Below, in pieces: positions 1 through 13,024 of a stretch of DNA of 64,000 bases; position 1 is the stretch's first letter; the number at the start of each line of letters is the position of its first letter. The notes beneath the pieces are model-generated. The model had not been told where the DNA came from and ran no database searches. It saw only the letters and a program-made list of their open reading frames with translations. A program made the position numbers and the translations under genes. Source of the stretch: Manduca sexta (taxonomy: Eukaryota; Arthropoda; Insecta; Lepidoptera; Sphingidae). The stretch lies in assembly GCF_014839805.1 (NCBI RefSeq), contig NC_051116.1, forward strand, positions 7,421,556 through 7,485,555. Reading direction: 5' to 3'.

Positions 1-3000
1 GTACTTATACCACAATGGCGGTGTGAATTAGGTCGCGTCTGCGCTGTTACCTCACGTTTACAATTTTAACACATTTAACACATTTCGGTTGTAATTTGGG
101 TACCCGTGACCATTGTTTACGGTTCAGGGCTCTTGCACTTATTCAGTTTGATGGTCGATTTTTACTTGAAGACAATGACGTATGTTCTATAGACACGAAC
201 GCCCATATAAACTATTTGTTCAAAATCTGAACTAAAATGGCAACCAAAACGTCACTGTTATAACTTATTTATTAACTTGAACAACAAATAAGTTTACTTA
301 TTAAGTTGAAACTTAGACTCGAGTTTTTACATTACGAGCGTCACTCCGTACATAACACGCTGTCAATGTTGAAATCATATTAGTCAGGTGTACAGATTGC
401 AGTACAGTTGAGTCGAAAACAACGAGTGTATGGAACGCCAGATCTGGTACGTAGTACATGTGTGTTGCTTGAAGATTATTAATTTACTTATTTATACTGC
501 GGTTCAACTGTCAAATACCTTTTTCGATTATATTAAACTCATATTAGTTCTCTCTTCCATGCAATACCTCATAGTACTTAGATAATTTTGGACATCATTT
601 CGTGCGTTCTTTTAGCGTCTAATCTAAATGGACAACTTTAGATTAGTCTATGCTTTACCCCCCAAATCGCTAATTGTCTATGCCATCTGGTATTGCCAAA
701 AACCTAATGTCTCCCACTTGTCATGATCTCTATAACCCGACTTATTATAGCATATTACGTGTTTCAAGTGCGCGACTCAAGTCATTCATTAATTTTGGGC
801 CGCGTGAAATCCCCAGCCCGCATACAGTTAGTTATAATTCTTCCATCACGCCAATTGAACGGGGTTTTTGACCTACCAACAAAGCAAGGGATGAAAACTG
901 TCAATCGATTAAAGCTGTCATTGGTAACGATTTATAGGTTATATCGATTAAACTGGTCGTTATGGTTTTTGGTAAATTTTTTTTTTTTGTTGGTCTATTT
1001 TGTAGTGGCCAGTAACATTTATCATGTTTCGTTTGTTTTGTTAGTTTGGAATATTTTCAATAATATTATGGGTAAATTTAATGTGATTTGTACAGCGAGA
1101 TCTTGGAGATTAGATTGCTGACTTAGAGATAAAATGTGACAATCTTAGCAAATGCGTACCTATCTCTTCTGGGTTTGAAAACTCTGGATGGTGCTGAATT
1201 AATTCAAATTCATGTAAGCGAAAACCATAATGGGGTCTAGATGCTGTATTCGGATTGATATTTTTTAATTTAATAAATTACTGTTTTTTTATGATCTAAT
1301 ATTTTACTCCCTAATTATTTCAAACCATTAGGCAGAATATTTTTATGATCATTGCACTTTCCTATAAATCTAAAACGCACACTTCCTGTTCACCAAGAAA
1401 AATTCGGGCATGTGGTCTATCAAATCACAATAAAAATCACTATGCTTTACAAGTGAAAAATTATTGTTTACGATTTGGTTTTGTAATAATTTTCGAGGTT
1501 AAAATTGAAATGGCGGGCATTCTCGAGTTCTATTTTAGCGCCATATTGGGGGCAACGACCCGCGGTTGGCGCGCGCCCGGTGCCTTTACGAAGCCCGCTG
1601 ATACCGAAGCGAGTTCTTGTATTTTAGCATTTTGCATTTCGAATGCACATAACTACATCTGTAAACGCGAGTCCGAAAAAGATATTTTCAAAAAAAGAAT
1701 TGATTTTGTTTTTTTTTTTATAATTAACAATGACGTCGATGTGAGTAATGAGGTTTTATTTTTAAAAAATATTGTGTACTTGCAAATTTTATATTACGAT
1801 ATTAAAATTAATACCTTAATAGATATGAATAATTACTTACATATTGTTAATACAATAATTGACAGACACATCAACAGTTGATAATAATCGTTGGTAAAGA
1901 GATCATTAGCAAAACTATTCAGATATCGACCTTACAATCTGTACATTCCTCCTTTAATGATTGGTGGCGTAATATATTACATAGCTATTTTCTATTACTA
2001 GATTTGAACTATATAAAATCTGAGACTAGACGTAATCTATCTAATCAGTAAAAGCTCGCACACTGCTTGCAAAAAGAAAACATTTTCCAACGTAAATTTT
2101 AGGCCAAAAATCTTTTATTTCTATGTAAATTGCACCAAAATGGATGTAACGTTACCAATTATACTTACATAAGTATATACTCTGTTAGCCGATAATATTT
2201 TTGTTAGTTTTTTAATCATAAAGCAAACGGTAAAATGGGGCAATTTTGTTATGATATAATTAAACAATCTTTGTTTAACAAAATAGAAATTACGAAAAAG
2301 TTTCTCTATCTGAAATAAAAAAAAAATCTAAACCATAGAGTATAAATGTTATTTCAATTCCCACATTGCCGGCGAATAATTTTCATAACAGCGCATGCAA
2401 TGGCGAACGCTCGTACAGCCAAATGTTCCACACGTGTTATAACCGGCCTCATTTTGTTTTTTGTCTAATTTCAACGTCTGTTGGTTAAAATAAAGTTTAA
2501 TTACCAATTGATAAAGAGTTCATTCATCCTCAAGGTTACTAAATGTGTCCTTTAGCAGTTAAACATGTCGTTTTTGGTTATAGAATAATTGGATTTTAAT
2601 TCGCACATGTGGTTAATAGCGAATTATTATAAATTCATTGTCAAACATGTGGTAGAGTTTGTAACAATCTGTAAATATTTTATTATATTGTTTTTAATCT
2701 GCGTAGGTTGTTAATAAAAATTATTAGTCAAAATATTACTAAAGTTAAGGCACATGTAAAGATGTATTTAATTCGTTGGTAATTAGGAACCATAACAAAC
2801 TTTCAGACCTACTCTGCAGAAGTACTCTGATAAAACAATTAATATGCATCATAATAAAACATAAGTTCTGGGTTTAGACACACCACTTCTCATTTACAAC
2901 CTTCCTCTTTACACCCAGAGGCTGTATAATATGTACCTATAAAAATTAATAAAGTATTGTTGCCGGGAAGGCAGCTTGCTTTAAGTGGAAAATTATAATC

Positions 3001-4797
3001 AAAGGAATTGTCACTTCAAACACATTTACAATCGATTATAACATCGTTAGGCTTTAAGAGATTATCGATTGCATTCGTAGTCGGTAAACACTGGAAGTTA
3101 TTAGCTATTTCTTAACGTTTATGAAACTACAAATGCCAGCATTACGAAGATATTAATTAGACATTTTGGTATTTAAAGTTAGCGAGCGCTCAGTTTTACG
3201 TATGTGAATATAGCTAAGTTTGAAATTCAAATTAATGAATCAATAAGAAATGCTACTATAAAATTAAAACAATATTTTAAAAATAGAACTTATTTTTGTC
3301 TTTTACCGGATTTTTACTTTATGTTGGTATGGCATTGTTCCAAATTCAAATCTACTTAGAAATATTTGAATTGCTAAATATATTTTTTTATCAAATGATA
3401 GAGTTAAGGAAACATAAAAAAAACCGTGAATTATTTTAACTGCAATCCCCGAATTCATTCTTAGATTTTATAATAGAATACCAACACCCACGATACAAAA
3501 CAAAAGAAAGAAATCCCATATTAGGCAAAGTTCCCTACGATTACTTTAAAAGGGCCTATTACTGTCTTCGCGCCGGGATAATAATAGAGATCGTTGTCTA
3601 TGGCTCGCTGTAAAAGGTTTCGTCATTCAGATGTAAGACCTCATGTAGCTTGTAATTAGATTTTAATGACAGATAAATTCTTATTTTCTTCAAAAAAGAT
3701 ATTTTAGACGTACTTAGAATAGTTCTTAGGCAAAAAAGTGTTTTTATAATATCTGAAAAGTGTTTATTGTGATTTTTAGGAAAGTACCTATTTCGGCGCA
3801 GGCGCAGTTGCGAGCAAAATGTAGTATTATAAAGCTTTTTACTATACATAACAATGGTCAGTTAAAGACGTTTTGCAGTCAATTTCTTCATATCAGGTAA
3901 AAATAGCCAAAGTCAAACCGCAGGATTGGCCATAATTCTAACGTCGCTAAAGTAAAAGCCAAGAGAATCGCCACAAATGTCATAATTCGAGCAAAAGTAA
4001 CACTAACTGGCTTTTACTGTTAATGGAATTGCCATAAGTGCAAACAAATTATAAACAATATGCAATTTAATCAAAATAATCTCGAAACACGGCAACCATT
4101 GTTATTTAATCTTAAGGCATTTTTGATACAGCTTAATCCTTGTGACCCCTTCTCTCCTTTTCACTCTAATGTGATACGCCAACTGTGAGAAAAGGACAAA
4201 GGATCAACACAACAAAGCACATACGAGGTCCATTCACGCAGCCTACTGCGCTGCATTCTGAAGTAGTGTTGGGTCTACACTCTTATCGATGAGTAAATGA
4301 AGTGTTAAAGTATCGATAAGTAATAGAAGCTTTGTGGTAATTAACGGATTTTAATTTGGTTAATGGAACTTTCAAGTAAACAGGTTTGTGTTCGCCTTAA
4401 TTATAGTTAAATGATACTTTTACCACTAAACGACGATTTTGGTTTTATAGGCCAATTTAGAAACCTTGGGGTATATTTAACAGTAGCTATTATCTGTGCA
4501 CGCAAATATAATTTGACATAAACTGACATATTTAAATAATTTTATAACCTTGACTATCTACATGGTTCATCCATTATTGTTTGACGATATTTTAAAGATT
4601 GAATTTTTGTTTCAAAATCCTTGATAGAACAAAGGAACACTGAAGGAAGGTCTTTGTGTCTCAAAAACATGAGTAATAAAACGAAGGCCCTTTAATTTGA
4701 GTTAAGTAATCCCATTTTTAGATACGCCTTTTTTATCAGCTTGAACGAACCATTTAAAAACAATAGCTTAATAACCAGTAAACATCAATTTATTTTA
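1..4797. other. Gene-free AT-rich stretch
   Basis: No convincing exon or known repeat. A short GC-rich patch at about 1550-1620 (CCCGCGGTTGGCGCGCGCCC) stands out inside otherwise AT-rich DNA. ORFs here are short and lack domain features. Confidence 0.6.
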
Positions 4798-4915
4798 TCA
4801 TCAACATCAGCTTATACCTTTGTCCACTGCTGGACATAAGTCTCCAATATGCGCCATTTTACTATGTCTTCGGTCTGTCGCATCCAATTCTTGCCAGCGA
4901 CCTTCCGTATAATTT
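4798..4915 (+). repeat. LINE-tail-like repeat fragment
   Basis: ATCATCAACATCAGCTTATA, TGTCCACTGCTGGACATAAG and TCCAATATGCGCC are a diverged copy of the 61468-61625 repeat. Confidence 0.6.
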
Positions 4916-5190
4916 TTATTAAACTATTTATTTATAACAGATATTATATAATATTTTTTTATCGATAGTCGATAGCTTTCCCCTCACTATTATACAGGAT
5001 AGCGAACCGGTTAGCCCGTATACAATTGGCACAAAGATAGTTTTTGTTCAGTGTTTGAACGTTTCATTGATAGATCGATGATTAGATATGAATGCGTTGC
5101 ATAAAAAATTCGCTTTTTGTTCTTAAGATGCTATGAATGAAATATAAGTGAATGTGAAATGAATGAATGATGAAAGCGTGATGATATTTT

Positions 5191-5474
5191 TTTATTGTTT
5201 TGCATGACGAGAAAAGCTTGTCGTTCGCCTGATGGTATACGACCGCCAATAAACAGTAGAAACACCAACTCCTTGAATTACAAAGTATTGTTTCATATGC
5301 CACTGCGCTCGCCATCCTGAAACATGAGATGTTAAGTCTTATTATGTCCAGTAGTTACACTGGCTATATTGTTCATCAAATCTGAACACAACAGTGACTA
5401 CACGCTGTTACTTGGCGGCAGATATACACATTACGGTGGTACCTACCCAGGCGGACTCTCACGTATGAGAGACC
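5191..5474 (-). mobile_element. Family-B retroposon
   Basis: Complete minus-strand copy with A-tail side TTTTATTGTTTTGCATGACG and head CTCACGTATGAGAG. Moderately diverged from 9948-10250. Confidence 0.82.
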
Positions 5475-6118
5475 AATTTCCTTAAATCTAAGTGTTTCGA
5501 TTTTTGAAAAATAAATTCGTTTATCAATTATTGCACGACTTAAATCTTATTGAAGTTTGTTTTTTCCCGACTATTGAACTGCGTTTATCCAAAACAAGTT
5601 AAATACATATTAGGTAACCCGAACTTTTTGAGCGTGGATTTGGTACCGGTCTTCGTTCCCGATCATTCGATCTTGAATGATTGGTGACATCTTGTCGTCA
5701 ACATTATTAAAGTGTACTTGATTAATAGCATTTTATCAAAGACACTAAACAGTATATTTATTTAAACTCTTACGTACATCAAATAGTACAGAAAAATATA
5801 TATATATATATAATAGAGATGATGAAATAACAGGAAGTAAAAATGGCGGTCCTATCGCTATCGGCGATTTCTTCTAGGCAACCTTTCGATGGATTTAAAA
5901 TAACTAGGAACGAAACGAATATAGTTAGTTATTGATGACCAAACTTTTGCTTCAGGACCAAATTTTTGCTCCAAAAGTTATTACCCTTAATAAATCGTTG
6001 TCGTATTTGAAACATCTGTGACAAGATGTCACAGCGTCCTTAGATTAATACAAAAATAACATGTTTACAGAAAACATACTAATATGCGCATAAAGACGTG
6101 CAAAACAATATATAAAAA

Positions 6119-6175
6119 GGTCTTAACACCTTGTGTATTGGTTGCTATCCAAACAGATATAAAATATATCTTACC
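6119..6175 (+). repeat. Family-C fragment (3' end)
   Basis: Only the terminal segment: TTAACACCTTGTGTATTGG then ATATAAAATATATCTTACCA. Confidence 0.7.
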
Positions 6176-6432
6176 ACAAGCAAATAGCTTTGATCTTATG
6201 TGTCATCAATAAACCAGATTCCTTAAGATAAAATACATTTTAATAAGTTTATTGAGAAATGCAGTATAATTGGATATGTTATTTCCTTATACAATACTGG
6301 AAAAATTACATTCAAGTTGATATTAATTGAACAGGTTTATGACATGTTATTAATTCATGAGCTTTAATATCAATAGCACATAGCTTAAAGGGTAGGTAGA
6401 ATTAACTAATTTCAATTAAATAACGAACGCAT

Positions 6433-6738
6433 ATAATAATATCAGCTCTGTATTATATACTGTCCTACTGATGCACGTGTCTCCTCTACTACTGACACGG
6501 CCTTAGTCCACCACGTTGGCCTAGTGCGGATTGGTAGACTTCACACACATACTCAAAATTCCTATAAAGAACTTCTTAGGTATGCAGGTTTCCTCACGAT
6601 GTATTCCTTCACCGTTAAAGCAACTAATTTAGAATACACAGATAATTTAGAAAAGTCATAGATGTGTGCCATTGGGTTTTGAACCTAGATATATTCGTCT
6701 CGGCAGTCCGTTCCACGACCTATTAAGCTGTCGTTGCT
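6433..6738 (-). mobile_element. SINE family A copy
   Basis: Near full length on the minus strand: tail ATAATATCAGCTCTGTATTA, body CGTTGGCCTAGTGCGGATTG, and a head with the diverged B box TGGGTTTTGAACC. Confidence 0.88.
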
Positions 6739-7865
6739 TATTGAATTCATGTCTAGTAATTACAATCGCCACAATAATACTTGCATAATGCTTAACGGTA
6801 AAAATAGACACTACATACTACATAGGTACTCAGCCATTTCGCATACAAATAACCACACAAACATACCTCTATACATATAAAAACGATTATACGCAAGCAA
6901 CTTTTCCTCTCAATATTTAAAAAAGTACCTTTTATATTAAAGCCACAAATGAAACAACCTTACAACAGCGATACAAAACGAGCATGCCTTGATATCAGTG
7001 TACAAGCGTTATCAAGATGAAATGACAATAAAATCCTCTCGGGTTTATTGTGGGTAGGGATGGGGTGTGCACGTATTCAGGCCGGAAATTCGAGCAATTT
7101 TTATTAAAAAGCTATGTTATGTATTTTGCCACTTAGTTGAGTGGATCGCGACTGTAGAAAAATTGCTATTGATAGGTTATGAAGGATATATTTTGCTACT
7201 AAGGTAAGGTACAAAAATTGCTTTAAAGATTCTGCTATCTGCCATTCTGCTAAGTTCAAATGGAACGGTTGTTAACTCGGGCGATATAAAGAGTCTCAAG
7301 CTTGTTGGTTGCTATTTTTATGCTGTCTAATGCAGATAAAAATATTTATTTAAACAAATATGTTTATTATTATTATATGTAATCAGGTAGGTAGTTAAGA
7401 CAACTGATAATGCCGATATCTCGTTGTTACTATAGCCAAGTATTTGTGTAGTTTAATTAAACTGGTAAATTTTTTCAGCTGTAATCATATGTTGTGGGAG
7501 TTTATCGAAAGACCTTTATAAATAAAATCTGATTAATATTAAAGATTGACGACTGGAAATTCCTGTTTTTAATTCTACAACCATGAAGACAATTTACCAA
7601 AATTTATGGGTAAGCGGGAATTACCATATTTTAGTAAAAAATAGGAGTTTGTATTTGATAAAGGAACACAGAGGAAAACCTGGTTATAGCGGCTTGGCAA
7701 CCCGAAGCGTATTGAGTCATTAAAATTAAACTATTATTATTTTTACATGCTAATCTATGAAACTACTACTACGATTTTGAAAGTTATTGAAAATACAATT
7801 CTAGAAGCTTAGAGATTTTATCTCTGAATCCTGTAGGCTAATTTTCTCCAGGGAAGTGTATTTAA
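6739..7865. other. Gene-free AT-rich stretch
   Basis: Between a SINE A copy and the first piggyBac-type element. I see nothing functional in it. Confidence 0.55.
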
Positions 7866-9165
7866 CCCGGCGAGCGTGTGGTGAAAAAATGTAACAAGGA
7901 GTATGAGGCAGGGTATGACATACCCCTTAAAAAAATTGGCTATAAAACTTGTTTCTGAAGAAGTATTATACTATTTATTTTTTGGTATAATTAGACAATA
8001 CCATCATAACGCATTGGAAATAAAACAATCGCGCCATTTTAACAATTTTATTTTTTTACCTCGATGGAAATAAGTCACTTTGAATTTCAAACAAACACTT
8101 TCAGTCTCTTAAAAACTAAAAGGAACAAAAGTAAAACCAGTTTTATGATAAAAAAAACTTAATCGTATGATAGAATATGAAATAATTATCTTTATAAACT
8201 AAAAAAAAAACAAAAAACATTTAGGAACATCTTAGGAACTGGAGATAAAATCTGTGCAGTTTTTGCAAAAAAACGTTGCATGCTCCACACTAATAGCCTT
8301 TCCTCAGCTTGTTCATGAGTATTTTGTCTTATGATTATTTTTGTTGGGGTAATCTCTACATCTAATAAAATGACCAGGAACATTTTGAGTCGATGACAGT
8401 GATTCGTTGATCTGGGAAGAAATTCTCTGACGTATATAAATCGGAATATATATTTTTTTGTCATTTCACATCTTCAGGTGTTCGTAAACTAAAGCCAAGC
8501 CTAAGTTACGGATGAAATCGGTCCATTTAGTGTCTTTGCCCTGATTTTCACGAGAACATAGGACCCCTGGGGGCCCGTGGGGCCCCTCTCAGGGGATCCG
8601 CAAATAAAATAAAAGTTAAAAGAAAAACTATAAAGTGCACGCTTTTGCACTCTTGTATATCTAAAAATAAATACAGAAGTAAACTGCTAGTAAAAACAAA
8701 TTTAAGAATCCAACTGAACAACATCAACCCAAACATTACGACTTTGGTCGCAAAAAAGGTCGCATAAGGTGGCATTAGCGGTCCGCACTAAATAAAAGTT
8801 TGCGAAACCCTGTTCTAGTAAGTACATCTTCTATCATGGACCGAAGTTGTTTTTTTCTATTTTCAACATCCATTTTCTATTAAAATCTACAATTAAACAA
8901 ATAAAATAAGTTAAAATAGCAGAAAAAGCAATTTTAGTTTTTGTCACACCAGCTATGAGGCGGGGTATCACGTACCCGAACTCAGTTTGCAAGCGTGTAA
9001 CTCGAATGCAGGTTGCCGCGACACTGTGATCACGCCACTATTACCTTCCGCAACCCTGTAACTCTAGCTACTCAAAGAGACTATAAGTTTGAAAGTCAGG
9101 CGCAAAAAATATACGCCAGTAATTAACATGGGGGGTATGACATACCCCGCCACATGCTCGCCGGG
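7866..9165. mobile_element. piggyBac-type non-autonomous element, copy 1 (1,300 bp)
   Basis: Begins CCCGGCGAGCGTGTGG directly after TTAA (7862-7865) and ends CCACATGCTCGCCGGG followed by TTTA, probably a mutated TTAA. The ends are inverted repeats starting CCCGGCGAGC, and GGGTATGACATACCCC-like palindromes lie just inside both. TTAA targets with CCC-starting ends are the piggyBac signature. Near 8465-8560 the minus strand can read a degenerate transposase-like C-terminal stretch, but no intact ORF remains. Nearly identical to 48194-49483. Confidence 0.85.
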
Positions 9166-9811
9166 TTTAGTCAAACGGAAACCGGGCAAAAGCTAGTTGA
9201 AGTATTTATAAAGTCTTTATACTTACATTATCATTTAAAAAGATACCGTTTATTGTCGTGGAAATAAACAAAAATATATCTAGACGTTAAAAAAAACTCC
9301 TTACTTATACCCATGTATGATATTGTACTCATATTTCCCCTAATGGTTTCGAGTGAGTAAATAATAACGTATTTCGTACTACTCCTACTTTATAATATCG
9401 AAATAAAGCCGAAAAACATCCCATCACTAAAGCAAAACATAATAAAATCCTTAGCAAGCATACGGGCATTCACCGAGTAATGTAACCCAAATTGTTTTTT
9501 CAACACCTCCGTTTTGTTGACAATACATTGCCGCGCTAAACGGGATGGCTATCTCCAACACAGAATTGAACGTACAATGGATATCCTTCAAGGAATCCGG
9601 TCGGGGTCGACGACTTTTCTTGTGAGAGATTTCGTTTCTTCTGTTTTGCGATTTAGTATTTCATTCATATTAATTGTTGTGTTGTGTTTAATGTTTAGAT
9701 AGCATCACGCTTTAACTTTCACAGGGGTAGGTAGCTTCCACATCAAATTTTCACCACGTATTTTAGGTCCCAGGGTAAGCCTATTGCCATTTATACCTAA
9801 GATTTTATCAT
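9166..9811. other. Gene-free stretch
   Basis: Flank of the first piggyBac-type copy. A short family-E-like piece may occupy 9725-9802; otherwise nothing is recognised. Confidence 0.5.
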
Positions 9812-9934
9812 AAGAATTTCAAAGGTGTGTGAAGTCTGCCTGTACTAGGCCAGCGTGGTGGACTAAGGCCTAAACCTTCTCAGTAGTAAAGTACCGTACT
9901 AAACAGTGGGCAGTATACTAGGCTGGTATTATGT
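9812..9934 (+). mobile_element. SINE family A fragment (3' part)
   Basis: Carries AAGGTGTGTGAAGTCTGCC, AGGCCAGCGTGGTGGACTAAG and a diverged tail. The tRNA-like head is absent. It lies between a family-E-like fragment (about 9725-9802) and a family-B copy, so this is a cluster of retroposons. Confidence 0.8.
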
Positions 9935-9947
9935 AGACATTGTTTAC

Positions 9948-10250
9948 TGGTGGTAGGTCTCTCATATGTGAGAGTTCGCCTGGGTAGGCACTACCGCAAT
10001 GACTATTTCTGCCGCCAAGCAGCAGTGTGTAGTCACTGTCGTGTTCCGGTTTAAAGGACATTGTAGCCAGTGTAACTACTGGACATAATAAGACACATCT
10101 CATGTCTTAGAATGGTGAGCGCGGTGGAATACCAAACAATACTTTGTAATTCAAGGTGTTGGATGGTGTTTCTACTGTTTATGGGCGGTCGTATCGCTTA
10201 CCATCAGGCGAACTGCAAGCTCGACTCGTCATACAAAGAAATAAAAAAAA
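9948..10250 (+). mobile_element. Family-B retroposon, near full length
   Basis: Defines family B, about 290 bp: head TGGTGGTAGG then CTCTCATATGTGAGAG (6-bp hairpin stem CTCTCA/TGAGAG), middle GTGTTCCGGTTT and CCAGTGTAACTACTGGACAT, then GATGGTGTTTCTACTG, and 3' end CGACTCGTCATACAAAG with an A-rich tail. The A-tail and absence of coding suggest a SINE or a LINE 3'-end retroposon. Confidence 0.85.
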
Positions 10251-10625
10251 ATATTGGCTTCGTGAAATCGCTGACATCCCGGGTTCTATTCAGGGCAATT
10301 AAAATTTCCACAGAAAAACAAGAGCGGCTTGGTATTTGTGCCAGATGCTCCGATAGAACCGCTCTCTATCACATTTGATGAAAATGAGCTCAGCGACTCG
10401 TTGTCGAGTTTCATTTCTGCCTATCCCTTACCGTGTGCAGCGTTCCTGGTGATTACGATCGTGTGTAGCCTTTCCTATAAAAAAGCTCTGCGTTTCTTGG
10501 ATAAAATATGTAAAGGCTATATTGTAGTCAAGGATATAACCTATTCCTACAACTTCATCAAAATCTGTTCAGCAGTTCATACGTTTACTTCAAACATCTA
10601 AATATTTTCGAATTTATATTGGTTA
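10251..10625. other. Unassigned sequence, probably repeat-derived
   Basis: An open frame at 10329-10601 has no domain I recognise. AACTTCATCAAAATCTGTTC and AGCAGTTCATACG near 10550 resemble retroposon or Helitron internal sequence, so I do not call a gene. Confidence 0.4.
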
Positions 10626-11029
10626 CTAGCTTTTGCTCGCGGCTTCGCTCGCGTGAAGGAGTTTTCCGGGATAAAAGTACACTGTATGATAAAAGTCTTG
10701 ATAGTTACATATTTTCCCGGTACTGATAGGTTCATACTAATTTTATCCCCATGGGGGTTAAATTTATCAGAATCCAATTTAAGCGAACGTCTTCATCATA
10801 GTAGCTCCAATCTTTAATTTCCGTTCAATCAGTCGAAAATTTATACAAACTTTCATCCCCTATTTTATCCACTTAGGGGTGGAATTTATCAAAATCCTTT
10901 CTTAGCGGTTGCCTACGTCATAACACCTACCTGCATGCCAAATTTCAGCCCGATCCGTCCAGTGGTTTGGGCTGTGCATTGATAGAACACTATGTCAGTC
11001 AGTCACCTTTGAGTTATATATAGTTTAGA
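10626..11029 (-). mobile_element. Helitron-like non-autonomous element, 404 bp
   Basis: On the minus strand it begins TC (after A at 11030) with TCTAAACTATATATAACTC and ends in a GC-rich hairpin (CGCGAGCGAAGCCGCGAG) plus CTAG, followed by T. A|TC...CTAG|T with a 3' hairpin is the Helitron border rule in Lepidoptera. Confidence 0.75.
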
Positions 11030-11116
11030 TATGCCTATATTAAACGAAAATAATACCCTTCCTAGTAAACTCTAGAGGATCATTCCCAGCAGTTGGATAT
11101 AATACAAGTTATTTTT

Positions 11117-11236
11117 CTTACACGGCCACGTCGTCCTGATCCCACTGCACCTAATTGTAAACGGAGTGTAGTCCTAATAGTGTCGATTGACGAAAGATGA
11201 TTATCCCTCGCCAGTCGACATAATTACGCCGGCCTC
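11117..11236 (+). repeat. Family-C fragment (5' half)
   Basis: Contains ACACGGCCACGTCGTCCTGA, TGTCGATTGACGAAAGATGA and TTACGCCGGCCT, then stops. Confidence 0.75.
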
Positions 11237-11554
11237 ATTTAATAAAACTTCTTTATCGCTTTATACAGGATACGAAGGTGTATAAAAATATCAATAAACA
11301 TTGTAAGTGAAATCGTCCGTTTAAATTTTTTTAGTATTTATGTCAACTTAACTGTTGTATTCATTAGCGAGAAAGGGACTGAAGATTTTTACATCAAGAG
11401 TGACAAGGACGAAAGGTTGCAAATCAAAAACTCGTTTTTGAAGGAGTTAAGTGTTGAGTCACTTAGGTAGTCCACCGAGACGGTCAGCTGGGGTGCAAAA
11501 CAGGTTATTGGCATACCCAGATGATTGACAAACTATTTTTCCACATAATAAAAT

Positions 11555-11871
11555 TATAATAATATCAGCTCTGTATTATATACTGTCCCACTGCTGGACA
11601 CGGGCCTCCTCTACTACTGAGAGGGATAAGGCCTTAGTTCACCAAGGCTAGAGCGGATTGGTAGACTTAACACACCCTTAAAATTCCTATAGAGCACTTC
11701 TCTGGTAAGCCGTTTCCTCACGAAGTTTTCCTTCACCGTTAAAATATGCAATAATTAAAAAAAAAATACACACATATTTTAGAAAAGTCAAAGGTGCGTG
11801 CCTTTTGCTTTTGAACCTACGAACATTCGTCTTGGCAGTCCGTTCCACACCCAACTAGGCTATCGCTGCTA
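11555..11871 (-). mobile_element. SINE family A copy
   Basis: Minus-strand copy from ATAATATCAGCTCTG to the tRNA-like head GGCTATCGCTGC. It has an A-rich insertion (AAAAAAAAAT) in the middle. Confidence 0.88.
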
Positions 11872-12572
11872 TTTTTCTACAACTGATTGGTTATTAGAAC
11901 ACCTTGTTAATATCAAATTTATTTTGATGATTTTGCTCGTTGTTAAAAAAATCACATGATCGAAACCGCGGTAAAAAGCTACTTAGTAATTTAAGTAAGT
12001 TATCGAAATAATACTTATTTTCGAATTTTATTGTGGTTTTTACATTATAAAACTCTTTAGTGTCACTAAAAGCAGGATAACGATTTTCCTCAATATGACA
12101 GTCATGAATACTGTATGCTACATTTTGCATCCTTTTATTCTTTTGATAGTTTGAGTTTAATACATGAGCTTGCGACTGCGTATTACAAACCTCTAGTACA
12201 AAGCAAGCGTGTTATATTATTAGTATATTTTATTTTCCAAGTATGTTTTAGTATTATGCAAAAATAATAAATGTTACATCTATACTATACTCTATATCCA
12301 TCTCAATCTCTCATAAGCTATTTTCAGAAGTATCACTTCTGCTACACAGATTTTTTTTTAATCGGAGTATAAAAATATCCCTAAATTACCTTTTTAATTA
12401 AGCAGTATCCACATGTTTGAACTGTAATATAAATTAAGCCACGCCTTACCACAAGCGCCCCTCGGGATTTGACACTACAATGACGCGACGACATAACGCG
12501 CCTTTTGGGACTTGGTCTAACGCAATTCGGGCTTTCATTTTAAGCGGTATAGTTATAGAACAATATTATTAC
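11872..12572. other. Gene-free AT-rich stretch
   Basis: No repeat or exon recognised. The minus-strand ORF at 11894-12130 is low-complexity and unsupported. Confidence 0.5.
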
Positions 12573-12850
12573 GTACACGGCAAAATGATCCTTCTGCACC
12601 AAATGGTAGAGTGGAGTCCAATAGAATATCGACTAACGAGAGATGATTATATTATAGATAGCGACCACTGTACACAAGGTGTTCAAACCTACCATAGTGG
12701 CCCACGCGGTCCGGGATCAGCCTGTGTATATCCGGTTCCAACAGGCCGGCATAATTTTGTCTACTGTCAAGGAGTCATCGTCAGTCTATTGGACCCCACT
12801 CTACTTACCATGAGGTGCAGTAAGATCATTTTCCCGTGCCCTTATAAAAA
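12573..12850. repeat. Family-C repeat in an inverted, partly palindromic arrangement
   Basis: The first part (about 12577-12650) reads forward, CACGGCAAAATGATCC to CGAGAGATGATTA. From about 12657 the same family reads in reverse, ending GCAGTAAGATCATTTTCCCGTG at 12824-12845. The outer 80 bp are therefore inverted repeats. The long ORF across it is an artefact. Confidence 0.8.
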
Positions 12851-13024
12851 TATCATGAACATGTCATAAACCTCAGAGTCCAATAGATTACATAATGACT
12901 CACGCATGAGACTCAATTGAAAAGCTCCGGCTGATGACTGCGTGACTTTGCACTGACTCGATGCTTCAAGTTATAGGAGATAGCGATTTGAACATAATTA
13001 CGCTTTGTTCTTTATCAGTAGGTG

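Noticed and set aside
1345..1881. 178-codon plus-strand ORF
   Set aside because: Low-complexity AT-rich C-terminal half, no domain, no splice or homology signal; likely chance.
8192..8775. Minus-strand ORFs inside piggyBac-type copy 1
   Set aside because: Not open in the same way in copy 2 and full of frame changes; treated as transposon remnant, not genes.
10329..10601. 90-codon ORF with a hydrophobic stretch
   Set aside because: The surrounding words resemble repeat sequence and no start context or exon border supports it.
12480..12869. 129-codon ORF
   Set aside because: It lies across the inverted family-C repeat, and its residues are translations of repeat sequence.
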